From Leifsonia sp. Root4 (GTDB lineage: Bacteria > Actinomycetota > Actinomycetes > Actinomycetales > Microbacteriaceae): DNA of 64,000 nucleotides. The translations under genes were made by a program, and so were the position numbers. This document shows, piece by piece, positions 36,553 to 46,651 of this stretch (position 1 is its first letter; every line of letters starts with the position of its first letter). The DNA is taken from positions 466,206-530,205 of the forward strand of contig NZ_LMDN01000001.1 of the NCBI RefSeq assembly GCF_001425085.1. The letters are read 5' to 3'. The notes under the pieces were generated by a model. That model did not search any database. It had not been told where the DNA came from and saw nothing but the letters and a program-made list of their open reading frames with translations.

Positions 36553-37326
36553 ATGACATCATCGAGTTCACCGAGCACCGGCGCACGCCTCGCCGCAGAG
36601 TTCGCCGGCACGTTCATCCTCGTCTTCGGCGTCATCGGCACCGCGCTCTTCGCAGCGGGCTTCAACGGTGGCGACGGCAACCTCAACGTCGGCTTCCTCG
36701 GCGTCGCCCTCGCGCTCGGCCTCACCGTCGTGGTCGGCGCGTACGCGCTCGGCCCGGTCTCCGGTGGCCACTTCAACCCCGCCGTCACGCTCGGCCTCGC
36801 CGTCGCACGCCGCTTCGGGTGGGGCGATGTGCTCGGCTATCTGGTCGCGCAGTTCCTCGGTGGCATCGCCGCATCGGCGCTGCTCTTCGTCATCCTCTCC
36901 GGCGGCGAGAACCCCGACCTGACCGCTCAGTTCACGGGCGCCTCAACCGGCTACGGAGTGCTCTCCCCCGGCGGGTTCAGCCTGCTCTCTGTGATCCTCA
37001 TCGAGGTCATCACCACCGCGATCTTCGTCTACGTGATCCTGGGCGTCACGAGCTCGCGGGCCGCGGCCGGCTTCGCCCCTCTCGCGATCGGTTTCACCCT
37101 GACCCTGCTCGCGCTGATCGCCATCCCCGTGTCGAACGCCTCGTTCAACCCGGCCCGCTCTCTCGCGACGGCGGTCTTCGGCGGCCCGGAGGCCCTCGGT
37201 CAGGTCTGGGTCACCCTGCTGGCCCCCGTCATCGGTGCGATCATCGCCGGTGCGACGTTCTCTCTCCTCTTCGAGCGCACCGTCGCGCTCAGCGCGGATG
37301 CGGAGCGTGTGAGCGCCAACGCCTGA
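36553..37326 (+). CDS. Aquaporin/MIP family channel with unusual selectivity filter
   Basis: 257 residues with six transmembrane helices and both NPA boxes (GGHFNPAVTLG, residues 75-77; NASFNPARS, residues 199-201). Aligned by eye on E. coli AqpZ, the aromatic/arginine filter positions read Leu 55, Ala 188, Ala 197 and Arg 202, in place of Phe, His, Thr and Arg. The pore should therefore be wider and less polar than a strict water channel, so permeation of small neutral solutes is possible. The start is at MTSSSSPSTG; upstream in-frame codons lie over the DUF58 gene end. A small hairpin at 36485-36500 separates it from DUF58. It interrupts what is often an uninterrupted DUF58-SpoIIM neighbourhood. 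Confidence 0.92.
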   Translation: MTSSSSPSTGARLAAEFAGTFILVFGVIGTALFAAGFNGGDGNLNVGFLGVALALGLTVVVGAYALGPVSGGHFNPAVTLGLAVARRFGWGDVLGYLVAQFLGGIAASALLFVILSGGENPDLTAQFTGASTGYGVLSPGGFSLLSVILIEVITTAIFVYVILGVTSSRAAAGFAPLAIGFTLTLLALIAIPVSNASFNPARSLATAVFGGPEALGQVWVTLLAPVIGAIIAGATFSLLFERTVALSADAERVSANA

Positions 37327-37343
37327 CGCAGACGCTGACCAAC

Positions 37344-37375
37344 AGTCGGCTCTTCCCACCAGGGCGGGGCCGACT
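37344..37375. terminator. Weak hairpin between aquaporin and SpoIIM genes
   Basis: AGTCGGC (37344-37350) pairs with GCCGACT (37369-37375) around an 18-base GC-rich loop in the 48-base gap of two convergent genes. The stem touches the stop of the spoIIM-like gene. Confidence 0.4.
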
Positions 37376-38370
37376 CAGGCGGCTGCGATCGTCCTGGCCC
37401 CTGCCGCGAACTCGTCGAGGTCGCCTGTCTCGCCCGCCCGGGCGGCGCGGCCACCGAGCACGAGCATGTAGACGAGGAACGCGGCCAGCGCGAGCGCCCC
37501 GATGCCGATCTTCACCGGCCACGGCCACGGCGCCGGAGTGACGAAGCCCTCGATGATGCCGGAGACGAACAGGGCGATGGCCAGGCCGATCACGACGGTG
37601 AACATGGCGCGGGCCTCTGCCGCCAGCGCCTGACCGCGGGTGCGCGCTCCCGGCGCGATCCAGGACCAGAAGATGCGTGTTCCTGCCGCCGCGGCGACGA
37701 AGACGCTGGTGAGTTCGAGCAGACCGTGCGGGGCGATGTAGAGCAACATCGTGTCACCCTCCCCGTGCGCGAACATCACGGCGGCCGTCACGCCGAGGTT
37801 CTGCGCATTGCTGAAGATCACCGCGGGAACGTAGACGCCCAGGATGCCGAAGGCGATGCACTGCGCGGCGATCCAGGCGTTGTTCGTCCACACCTGACCG
37901 GCGAAGGACGCGGCCGGATTCGCGGAGTAGTAGTCGACGAAGTCCTCGTCGGCGAGTTGGGCCAGCTGCTCCTTCGAGCCGAAGTTCGCGAGCACCTGCG
38001 GGTCGCCGAGCGCCCAGAGCGCGTAGAGCGTCGCGATGAGCACCGTGGCCAGGGCGTAGACGAGCGTCAGCCACCGCACGCGGTAGAGGGCGGCCGGCAG
38101 CTGCACGACGAAAAAGCGGGGCAGCTGGGCGAGCAGGTTGTCGCCGGTTCCGGTGAATCGGAGCCGCGCCCGTGACAGGCTCACGGAGAGTCGATCGCCC
38201 TGCAGCGTGGACCCCGCCGTTGTCTTCAGCTGCGAGAGCTGCGTCGCCCCCGCCTGGTAGAGATCGACGAGCTCGTCGGCTTCCGCGCCGCTCAGCCTGC
38301 GCTGCGCCGCCAGGGCGTCCAGACGCTCCCACCGTTCACGGTGGGCTGCGGAGTAGGCGTCGAGATCCAT
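37375..38370 (-). CDS. Stage II sporulation protein M-like membrane protein
   Basis: 331 residues. A cytoplasmic helical N-terminus (1-85; MDLDAYSAAHRERWERLDALAAQRRLSGAEADELVDLYQ) is followed by five or six transmembrane helices (about 105-315), the SpoIIM/DUF95 plan (NNAWIAAQCIAFGILGVYVPAVIF, HGLLELTSVFVAAAAG). The Bacillus member belongs to the SpoIIDMP engulfment complex. In non-sporulating actinobacteria this protein is paired with an RDD protein and the MoxR/DUF58 set, and its job is unknown. It is divergent from the RDD gene with 17 bases between starts. Confidence 0.88.
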   Translation of the reverse strand: MDLDAYSAAHRERWERLDALAAQRRLSGAEADELVDLYQAGATQLSQLKTTAGSTLQGDRLSVSLSRARLRFTGTGDNLLAQLPRFFVVQLPAALYRVRWLTLVYALATVLIATLYALWALGDPQVLANFGSKEQLAQLADEDFVDYYSANPAASFAGQVWTNNAWIAAQCIAFGILGVYVPAVIFSNAQNLGVTAAVMFAHGEGDTMLLYIAPHGLLELTSVFVAAAAGTRIFWSWIAPGARTRGQALAAEARAMFTVVIGLAIALFVSGIIEGFVTPAPWPWPVKIGIGALALAAFLVYMLVLGGRAARAGETGDLDEFAAGARTIAAA

Positions 38371-38387
38371 CTGATTGAATACTAACC

Positions 38388-39233
38388 ATGGTCGAGCCGA
38401 GCGCGCTGAGCGAACAGCATCCGGACGCCGACACGGTGTTCACCGGCGAGGCGGTCGCCCTGGACGTGCGGCCGGCCAGCGTGCTGATCCGTGCGGCGGG
38501 GACGATGATCGACGCGGTCGTCTACCTCGGAGGCTTTGCGCTGCTCGCCTGGATCGTCGCGGCCGCGGCCGGCGACGGCATGGACCAGTCCATGGCCACC
38601 GCGCTGTCGATCATCGGGCTCGTGACGGCGCTGGTGATCGCCCCGACCATCGTGGAGACGGCCAGCGGCGGGCGCTCCCTCGGCAAGCTGGCCATCGGCG
38701 CGCGGATCGTGCGCGACGACGGCGGCGCCATCGCGATGCGCCACGCCTTCGTGCGCGCACTGCTCGGTGTGATCGAGATCTACATGACGCTCGGCGGGCT
38801 GGCCGCGATGGTGGCACTGTTGAACGCGCAGGGCAAACGCCTCGGCGACATCCTCGCCGGCACCCACTCACAGATGGAACGTGTTCCCCACTACGCCGCG
38901 CCGGTCTACGGCGTACCCCAGCCGTTGCTCGCCTGGGCGGAGCTCGCCGACGTCGCCACCCTCCCTGACCGGCTGCAGCGTCGCATCGCACAATTCCTGC
39001 AGCAGGCACCCCGGCTCTCGGATGCCGCGCGCACCCGCCTCGCCGGCGAGCTGGCGCGCGAGGCATCCGTCTACGTCTCACCCCTGCCGCAGATCGAGCC
39101 GGAGCTCTTCCTGGCCGGGGTCGTGGCCCTGCGCAGGGAACGCGACGCCGCCGCTCTGGAACTCGGCAGGCAGCGCCTGGCCAGGCTCGACCCTGTGCTC
39201 ACCGGACTGCCGCACGGCTTCCCGGAGCGCTAG
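38388..39233 (+). CDS. RDD family membrane protein
   Basis: 281 residues. Three transmembrane helices (about 45-65, 75-95, 130-150) include the RDD-type conserved Arg/Asp positions (RAAGTMIDAVVY, GRSLGKLAIGARIVRDDGG). A long cytoplasmic helical part (165-281) follows. The function of these proteins is unclear (proposed sodium/proton antiport in a few cases). The very short divergent spacer (17 bases) with the SpoIIM-like gene means the two share a control region. Confidence 0.85.
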   Translation: MVEPSALSEQHPDADTVFTGEAVALDVRPASVLIRAAGTMIDAVVYLGGFALLAWIVAAAAGDGMDQSMATALSIIGLVTALVIAPTIVETASGGRSLGKLAIGARIVRDDGGAIAMRHAFVRALLGVIEIYMTLGGLAAMVALLNAQGKRLGDILAGTHSQMERVPHYAAPVYGVPQPLLAWAELADVATLPDRLQRRIAQFLQQAPRLSDAARTRLAGELAREASVYVSPLPQIEPELFLAGVVALRRERDAAALELGRQRLARLDPVLTGLPHGFPER

Positions 39234-39260
39234 CCCCGGGCCGCCGCCGACTGCTGTGGA

Positions 39261-40739
<1,479 letters not shown>

Positions 40740-40807
40740 GTCGCTATTCTCGCAGCTTCCGGATGTCGGCGTCGTTTTGTTCCGCCTTCGTTACCCGGCG
40801 AAGCGTG

Positions 40808-41035
40808 TCACTCCGCCGCGCGCTGACCGCCATCGGAGACGAGGCTCATATGACGCACGACCTGCCAGCCGACGGGCGCGGAGAGCCGTTCGGCGTGCCG
40901 GGCACAGAGGTCGTAGCCGTGCGGCTCGGCCGTGGCGCTCAGCGGGCCGAGCACCGCCATCGAGTCGGCGTAGTCGTAGGTGAGAGTCGCGACCGCCTGG
41001 CCTTGGCACGCGATCTTGGAGCAGGGCCTGTTCAT
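40808..41035 (-). CDS. DUF3499 family protein
   Basis: 75 residues. MNRPCSKIACQGQAVATLTYDYADSMAVLGPL, then HGYDLCARHAERLSAPVGWQV matches the small actinobacterial DUF3499 family, which carries two Cys pairs (C5, C10 and C46 with nearby His 49) suggestive of metal binding. The function is unknown. The ATG is preceded by GGAG at 6 bases. It is divergent from the metallopeptidase-like gene with 72 bases between; the pairing of the two is conserved in actinobacteria. A longer in-frame reading upstream is not supported. Confidence 0.85.
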   Translation of the reverse strand: MNRPCSKIACQGQAVATLTYDYADSMAVLGPLSATAEPHGYDLCARHAERLSAPVGWQVVRHMSLVSDGGQRAAE

Positions 41036-41094
41036 GTCGACTCCAGCGTATCGCCAGAGCACGACACTGCGTGCTGCAGCCCAGCCTCGCGGCT

Positions 41095-41100
41095 TAGGAT
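41095..41100 (+). promoter_or_regulatory. Candidate -10 box, leaderless start of the metallopeptidase-like gene
   Basis: TAGGAT ends 7 bases before the ATG at 41108. The 72-base divergent spacer to the DUF3499 gene holds no Shine-Dalgarno sequence on this strand. Confidence 0.45.
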
Positions 41101-41107
41101 TGGTGCT

Positions 41108-41566
41108 ATGCCTCGTTCGCGCCGTACCTCGTCTGGCCGTGCCTCGGCGGGCGGTTCCGCTCGGCGCGGCATCCGCGACCGCCACGGTCGCGGCCTGCGC
41201 TCCTCGGTGGCCGGCCCGTACCTTCCGATGCTGAACGGCCGCATCGACATGTTCGAGCAGACGATCCTCTCGACAGCGGAGTACCTCCGCGGAGTCTGGC
41301 CGGCCGAGCTGTCCTCTGTGCGCTTCGAGGTCGCCGCCGCGCCGGAACAGGCGTTGCACGGCGATCACATCGACCGCTGGAGCGTCGATCCTGAACGGGG
41401 GCGCATCGTGTTCTACCGCGTCCCCATCCAGCGGATGAGCAAGTTGCACCACAACGACGACATCCACCGCCGCATGATGGTGGAGAGCTGCGTGTTCCGT
41501 GCCGTCGGCGATCTGCTCGGCAAGGACCCGTGGGACCTGGCTCCCGATCGCTTCCGCCACTTCTAG
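41108..41566 (+). CDS. Metallopeptidase-family homologue lacking the HExxH histidines
   Basis: 152 residues. A basic, disordered N-terminus (1-35) precedes the DUF1025-like zincin fold (ERGRIVFYRVPIQRMSKL, about 97-113). Where related proteins in other phyla have HExxH, this one has VESCV (residues 125-129). The glutamate remains, but both zinc-binding histidines are gone, so peptidase activity is unlikely. Actinobacterial members share this change, which suggests a kept non-catalytic role. It is usually near manA and DUF3499 genes. Confidence 0.82.
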   Translation: MPRSRRTSSGRASAGGSARRGIRDRHGRGLRSSVAGPYLPMLNGRIDMFEQTILSTAEYLRGVWPAELSSVRFEVAAAPEQALHGDHIDRWSVDPERGRIVFYRVPIQRMSKLHHNDDIHRRMMVESCVFRAVGDLLGKDPWDLAPDRFRHF

Positions 41567-41673
41567 CGACGCCGCATCGGCAGCGCGCCGCGGCGGAAAC
41601 CGCAGTTTCGCGGCGGAAACGTCGGGCGGGTAGGTGTGGTTTCTACCGCTCGAGCGTGTGCGAGGCGGTTGCG

Positions 41674-43122
41674 TCAGTGCGTGTAGACGGCGATCGCGCG
41701 GGCGAGCGGCCCGGGCGGGTTGAGCGCGAACGAGGAGAGCGCCGCGCCGCCCTGGTAGCTCACGCTCGCGACGACGCCGCCCGTCTCGCTGGCGCCGAGC
41801 GTGTACGAGGCACCGGCGGTGAGGGGAACGCTCACCGAGCCGGCTGCCGGCAGGTTCACCGTCAGCGGGGTGCCTGAACCGTCCTGCAGGGTGACCCGCT
41901 GGGCGTTGCCGTGCGGGTTCGCCAGCCGCAGCGTCGGGGCCGGTCCGTCCGCGACGACGATGGCGCTGTCGTCGACGAGTGCCTGGGAGGCGACGAACCA
42001 CGCGAAGTCCTCGCTCGTCGCCGACTTCTCCGTGCTGCGCGCGGCGGCGACGATCGGCTGGTCAGCGTTCAGGCGCACCGTGTAGTTACCGGCGGCGAGT
42101 TCGCTGAGAGGGACCTCCGACGCGACGCCGGGCTCCAGGGTGACCGTGATCGACGCGCCATTGCCCCCGTCGTCGGAGGTCGCACTCACGGTGAGCTCCG
42201 CGGCATCCGCGCCGGTGTTCAGCACGCGCACGGCGGCCTGGTCATCGTGGAAGTGGCTGTCGTTGCTCTGGGTCTCGTCGATCAGGGCGGCCGGCACCGT
42301 GAATCCGGAGATCAGCTGCTCCAGGGCCGGCGCCGCCGTGGTGCCGGCGAGCTCGATGCCGCCGGGGACGAGACCGTGGATGACGCTCTGCTGCAGCGAC
42401 GCGACGACCTGGCCGCCGCGCGTGGCCACATGGACGACGGGCGAGTTGAGGTTCGGCGCGAGTCCGGCCAGCGGGATCACGCGCTGCGACTGGGGCTGCA
42501 CCAGGATCCCGGTCGATCCCGGCGCATCGACGAGGCCGCCCTCGCCGTACAGCCTCAGATCGACCGATGCCGCGACGTCGCTCGGGTTGCTGAGCAGTAG
42601 CAGGCTGGTGTGCCCGATCGCGGTGGAGCCCGCGACCAACCAGCCGTCGGACGACGCCTCGCCGCAGCCGGCCGCGGTGAAACCGCTGAGCGTCTCGGTC
42701 GTCGCCGTCTGCGACTGCGCGCCGGCCATGAGCGGCGCGGAGTCGGCCGCCGGGATGCTCAGCAGAAGCGGCGTTCCCGCGACATCGCCAGCGACGTTGT
42801 CCGGGGCGGCCAATGGACTCACCGTGATGTCGGATGCCGAGAGGGAGCCGGAGCGTCCAGCGGCGTAGAGCGTGTCTGCTGCACCGATCGAGGAGGCGGA
42901 GGATGCCGCGCTCGCGTCGGCGGCGAGGGCGAGCAGCGGGCCGGGGCAGACACGCTGCTGCCCACTGGCGGTCGGAGTGACGAGCTCGGCGTTCGGCTGC
43001 ACGATGTGGCTCGGCCACGGGAGCAGCGTCGCAGCACCGACGGTGGCGACCGCTGCGGCGATCCCGAGCAGTCCGGTCATGGCGCGGGCGCCGACCAGCG
43101 CCCATCGGCGGCTAGCGCTCAT
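41674..43122 (-). CDS. DUF5719 family secreted or membrane-anchored protein
   Basis: 482 residues. One N-terminal transmembrane or signal segment (about 12-34) is followed by a large extracytoplasmic beta-rich region with no recognised catalytic motif, ending PGPLARAIAVYTH. It is the standard partner, in actinobacteria, of the very large glycosyltransferase gene upstream, with which it overlaps by 11 bases. A part in envelope polysaccharide handling is inferred from that link. The start is at MSASRRWALVG; upstream in-frame sequence lies within the glycosyltransferase gene. Confidence 0.85.
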   Translation of the reverse strand: MSASRRWALVGARAMTGLLGIAAAVATVGAATLLPWPSHIVQPNAELVTPTASGQQRVCPGPLLALAADASAASSASSIGAADTLYAAGRSGSLSASDITVSPLAAPDNVAGDVAGTPLLLSIPAADSAPLMAGAQSQTATTETLSGFTAAGCGEASSDGWLVAGSTAIGHTSLLLLSNPSDVAASVDLRLYGEGGLVDAPGSTGILVQPQSQRVIPLAGLAPNLNSPVVHVATRGGQVVASLQQSVIHGLVPGGIELAGTTAAPALEQLISGFTVPAALIDETQSNDSHFHDDQAAVRVLNTGADAAELTVSATSDDGGNGASITVTLEPGVASEVPLSELAAGNYTVRLNADQPIVAAARSTEKSATSEDFAWFVASQALVDDSAIVVADGPAPTLRLANPHGNAQRVTLQDGSGTPLTVNLPAAGSVSVPLTAGASYTLGASETGGVVASVSYQGGAALSSFALNPPGPLARAIAVYTH

Positions 43123-46100
43123 CGCTCTGCCCGCTTTCCTCTGTGTCGGTCGTCTCTGTGTCGGTCGTCTCTGTGCCAGTCGTCGCTGCCTCGGTCGTCG
43201 CCGTGTCAGTCGTCCCTGTGTCAGTCGGCGCGATGGGCTCGGCTGTTGCTGCGGGCTCCACCGGGGCGAGTTCGGCCGACTCGGCCGCCCTCCGCCCTCT
43301 CGTCGGCTTCTCCTTCGCGCGCTTCTGCTTCGTCTGCTTCGTCTGCCTGGTCCGTGCTGGCGCCTCGGGAAGCACGGGCGCCGGCACGGCCGTCCGGCCG
43401 CCTGGCATGTCACGCCCGACACCGGTCGGGATCGAGAGCAAGACGACGAAAGCGAAGACGGCGAGCTGAGTCCACATCACGGCCCGACCGAGCAATCCGC
43501 CGGCGTCCGCCGGGATCGCGGCGGCGTCCGACGCGGCGACGTCACTCGTCTGGTAGCTCCACAGGGTTCCGAAATCGGTCTCGCCGACCGGTACCAGAAG
43601 TGCGTTGCCGTCGAGCGAGCTCGCCGTGCGCCGCGCGGTGTCTGCGGCATCCGTGCTGACGTCGGCGCCGGGCGCTGCACTGGCCGGGGCCAGTAGCACG
43701 AAGCGGATCGCCAGCGCATCGAGGCTCGGCTGGGCATCGAATCCGCTGCGCGAGCTCAGATTGCCCGCCAGCTCCGCCAGCATGGCGTCGTCCTCGCTCG
43801 GCTCGGTCTGGGTCGCGAAGAGCGTCGACTGGTCGTCGAGCGTCGTCCCGGATCCGCGCTGCAGCTGGGCGAGCACCCCGCCATTCGACTGCGGCACGAG
43901 CACGAGAGTCCCGGCGCGCGGCTCGGTCTGCGCCTCGGCGGTGACGAAGGCGGGAAGCATGCGCGCGTCGCCGGCGTGGACGGCGGCGGGGTTCGGTGCG
44001 GCCGCGCCCAGGGCGATGGAGCCGGCAAGCGGGATGACGGCCATGGTCAGTGCCAGCCCGGAGATGATCGTCGGGGCGGTGCCTGCCCGGCCGAGTGCGT
44101 TCAGCCCGATCACGGCGGCGCCGATGAGGCCGGCCCAGTAGAGGCTGAGACCGGCGCCCGGCCAGACGAGGATGCTCTGATCGCCGAACGTGGCCACGGC
44201 GATCTGGACCGCCGCGATGGACGTCGCGAAGCCGAGCAGCGCGGTGACGAGACCGAACAGCGCCGTGCGGGAGCCGGGCAGGAAGAGGGCGAGCAGTGCC
44301 AGGACAGCGAGCGGTGCCAACAGGATCGGCACGAGGATCTCGGCGGTCACGCCGGGCAGCGCGAGCGACTCAACGAGCGCTCCCCAGCCGCCGAAGTCGC
44401 CGTTCGGGAATCCGAACAGCAGCTGCCAGCTCGAGGTGTGCTCTGCGGGCAGCGGAACACCGGGGTCGGCGAGGAGCGCCAACCAATTGCCTCGCAGCTG
44501 CTGGTCGAGCACAAGCGGGGCGGCCAGCACGAGCGCAGGGATCGGGATGCCGATGAAGCGCATGATGGAGCGGCCGCTGAACAGCACCGCGAGGAGCCAC
44601 AGAACGAGCAGTGCCGGCGTGAGCGACGGCGCGCAGGCGGTGATTGCCGCGAAGAGCAGAGCGGATGCCGCGGACGCCGACCACGAGCGCGCGGCTGCGG
44701 CCGCGGCGAAGAACAGCCACGGCAGGAGGATGTGCGCGATCATCGGCGCCGGCCTGCCGTCGGCGATCGCACTGAGGAAGGTCGGCGCGAGCATCCACAG
44801 CACGGCGGCCAGCGCCCGCAGGGCCCCGCGGATGGTCAGTCGGGCGGCGGCCAGCCACGCACCGAGCGCGGCCAACGGCAGCGCGAAGAAGTACAGGGCG
44901 AGCAGCAGGGCGGACGGCGACCAGAAGGTGATCGAACCGAGCACGGCCAGCACCGCGGCGAATGGATCGGCCGCACCGACGAAACCGGTTCCGATGTCGC
45001 GCCAGCCGTAACCGATGTTCTGCCAGAGCACGGCCGGCGCGTTCACCGGCAGCAGGCCGCCCCCGTCCAGCGCCGAGGCGCCGAGCAGGGGTGCGAGCAG
45101 TGCGACGCCGACGACGGCCGCGACGATGAGCGTCCAGGCTCCCCCGCTGCTGAAGAAGGCCAGTTCGTGGCGTGACCCGCGCACCCGGGAGCGTTGCTGT
45201 TCGCGCACGAGCGCCCGGCGGCGGCGCACCTCGGCGCTCGGCATCCGCAGGGACGCGATCGAACCCCAGCCGAGGGTGCGCGTGGTTTTGAGCCGGCGCC
45301 GCGCGTTGGAGACGCGGATGCCGGAGAACGCGGCACCGAATGCGGCACCGAATTCGGCGCCGATCGACCCCGGTTCCTTCTGCATCAGGCGTACGAACGC
45401 CCGCACGAAGGCCAGCGGGACGAGCGAGAGCCAGTGCAGCACCAGCGCAGCCGCCGGCGCGTAGACAAGTCTGCGGTGCAGCTGGGCCTGCCGGCGCAGC
45501 CGGACCCGCCTGCGCCGCTCGCTGCCCTTCTGCGAGCTGCCCGCACCCGCGATGCCGTCGCCGGCGACGGCGACGCGCGCGGCAGGCACGAGGGCGACGC
45601 GGTGGCCGGCCAGTCTGGCGCGCACGCAGAAGTCGAGCGCGTCATCGACGACGGGCAGGGCTGGGTCGAAACCGGCCAGCGTCTCCCAGAGACGGTGACG
45701 CACGAGCATGCCGGCTGAGCCGACGGCCAGGACATCGCTCAGGCCGTCGTGCTGGGCCTGGTCAAGCTCTGCCCCGACGACGGGAACGGTGGCGCCGAAG
45801 CGCGTGATCGTCTCACCGAATTCGCGGATGTAGTCCGCGCGGTCCCAGTCCATCTGCTTGGGTCCGGCGACGGCGACCGATGGCGCGATCTCGAGCGCAT
45901 TGACCAGGGCGGCGAGCGCCCCCGGTTCCGGCGCCGTGTCCTGAGCGAGCAGCCAGAGGAACTCGTCGTCGGCCTCTGGCGTCGCGGTGACACGGACGGC
46001 GGCCGCGATGGCATCGCCGAAGCTCAGTTCTTCTCCGGCCGAGATGAACTGGGTCGGGCCGAATTCCGCCAGCAGCTGCGGGGTGGCATCCGTCGACCCG

Positions 46101-46219
46101 CAATCGACCATGATCACGGAGTCCGGCCGGCGCGTCTGCGCCGCGAGGGCCGCCAGAGTTCGGGTGAGATGCTGGGCGCCGTTGCGCGCGATGAGGATGG
46201 CGGTTACTCGGGGAGACAT
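43112..46219 (-). CDS. Very large membrane glycosyltransferase (GT2 plus multi-TM)
   Basis: 1035 residues. An N-terminal GT2 domain (about 1-240; TAILIARNGAQHL, VMVDCGSTDAT-type sugar-nucleotide loop, DDALDFCVRARLAGHRV) is joined to a membrane part with about twelve to fourteen helices (about 360-760) and an extracytoplasmic segment, then a last helix near 955-975. The C-terminal tail is Lys/Arg-rich (RQTKQTKQKRAKEKPTRGRR) and ends in Thr/Glu repeats. Such proteins add sugars to lipid-linked envelope polymers; the polymer here is unknown. A TAGGCT box 9 bases before the ATG suggests a leaderless start. It follows whiB2 and overlaps the DUF5719 gene. Confidence 0.85.
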   Translation of the reverse strand: MSPRVTAILIARNGAQHLTRTLAALAAQTRRPDSVIMVDCGSTDATPQLLAEFGPTQFISAGEELSFGDAIAAAVRVTATPEADDEFLWLLAQDTAPEPGALAALVNALEIAPSVAVAGPKQMDWDRADYIREFGETITRFGATVPVVGAELDQAQHDGLSDVLAVGSAGMLVRHRLWETLAGFDPALPVVDDALDFCVRARLAGHRVALVPAARVAVAGDGIAGAGSSQKGSERRRRVRLRRQAQLHRRLVYAPAAALVLHWLSLVPLAFVRAFVRLMQKEPGSIGAEFGAAFGAAFSGIRVSNARRRLKTTRTLGWGSIASLRMPSAEVRRRRALVREQQRSRVRGSRHELAFFSSGGAWTLIVAAVVGVALLAPLLGASALDGGGLLPVNAPAVLWQNIGYGWRDIGTGFVGAADPFAAVLAVLGSITFWSPSALLLALYFFALPLAALGAWLAAARLTIRGALRALAAVLWMLAPTFLSAIADGRPAPMIAHILLPWLFFAAAAAARSWSASAASALLFAAITACAPSLTPALLVLWLLAVLFSGRSIMRFIGIPIPALVLAAPLVLDQQLRGNWLALLADPGVPLPAEHTSSWQLLFGFPNGDFGGWGALVESLALPGVTAEILVPILLAPLAVLALLALFLPGSRTALFGLVTALLGFATSIAAVQIAVATFGDQSILVWPGAGLSLYWAGLIGAAVIGLNALGRAGTAPTIISGLALTMAVIPLAGSIALGAAAPNPAAVHAGDARMLPAFVTAEAQTEPRAGTLVLVPQSNGGVLAQLQRGSGTTLDDQSTLFATQTEPSEDDAMLAELAGNLSSRSGFDAQPSLDALAIRFVLLAPASAAPGADVSTDAADTARRTASSLDGNALLVPVGETDFGTLWSYQTSDVAASDAAAIPADAGGLLGRAVMWTQLAVFAFVVLLSIPTGVGRDMPGGRTAVPAPVLPEAPARTRQTKQTKQKRAKEKPTRGRRAAESAELAPVEPAATAEPIAPTDTGTTDTATTEAATTGTETTDTETTDTEESGQSDER
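43142..43231 (-). repeat. Six 15-bp tandem repeats coding the Thr-rich tail
   Basis: Six consecutive 15-base units encode the TDTET/TDTGT-type end of the large glycosyltransferase. The first two units (43142-43156 and 43157-43171) are identical, so the array is probably still changing in copy number. The units keep frame, and the tail faces the cytoplasm or wall as a flexible end. Confidence 0.8.
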
Positions 46220-46280
46220 ATCGGGAACAGCCTAGGTTGCGTCTGCGTCAACGGGCATGAGGCCGCAGGCGCGCCGCGAA

Positions 46281-46601
46281 CTAACTTGCGCGCTTGCGGA
46301 GCTTGCGGCGCTCGCGTTCGGACAGGCCACCCCAGATGCCGAATCGCTCGTCGTTCGCGAGAGCGTAGTCGAGGCATTCCGAGCGCACCTCGCACGATCC
46401 GCAGATCTTCTTGGCGTCTCTCGTCGAGCCGCCCTTCTCCGGGAAGAACGCCTCTGGGTCGGTCTGCGCACAGAGCGAATCAGTCTGCCAGGCCAAGGGG
46501 TTGTCACCGTCGATGTGCTGCCTGACACCGGGAACACCCAGCCTGACAGGATCGACGAACCAATCCTCGGGTACCCCCGGACGATAATCAGATTCAGCCA
46601 T
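46281..46601 (-). CDS. whiB2: WhiB2/WhmD-type iron-sulfur regulator
   Basis: 106 residues. Cluster cysteines C44, C67, C70 and C76 (CGSCEVRSEC), the turn GIWGGLSERERRKLRKRA at the C-terminus and a longer N-terminus (PGVPEDWFVDPVRLG) are the WhiB2/WhmD pattern. The protein is a [4Fe-4S] regulator needed for normal division and septation in mycobacteria and Streptomyces. The ATG at 46601 is preceded by GGGAG at 6 bases; a GTG 4 codons upstream is a weaker choice. It stands upstream of the large glycosyltransferase gene, as in mycobacteria. Confidence 0.93.
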   Translation of the reverse strand: MAESDYRPGVPEDWFVDPVRLGVPGVRQHIDGDNPLAWQTDSLCAQTDPEAFFPEKGGSTRDAKKICGSCEVRSECLDYALANDERFGIWGGLSERERRKLRKRAS

Positions 46602-46651
46602 ATCGTCTCCCACCCTTCTTGTCCACGCACCGGCCCGGCGCGTCCGAACTA

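Noticed and set aside
40740-40807. A SAH or SAM riboswitch before ahcY
   Set aside because: The spacer is only about 68 bases and shows no conserved riboswitch core or adequate pairing.
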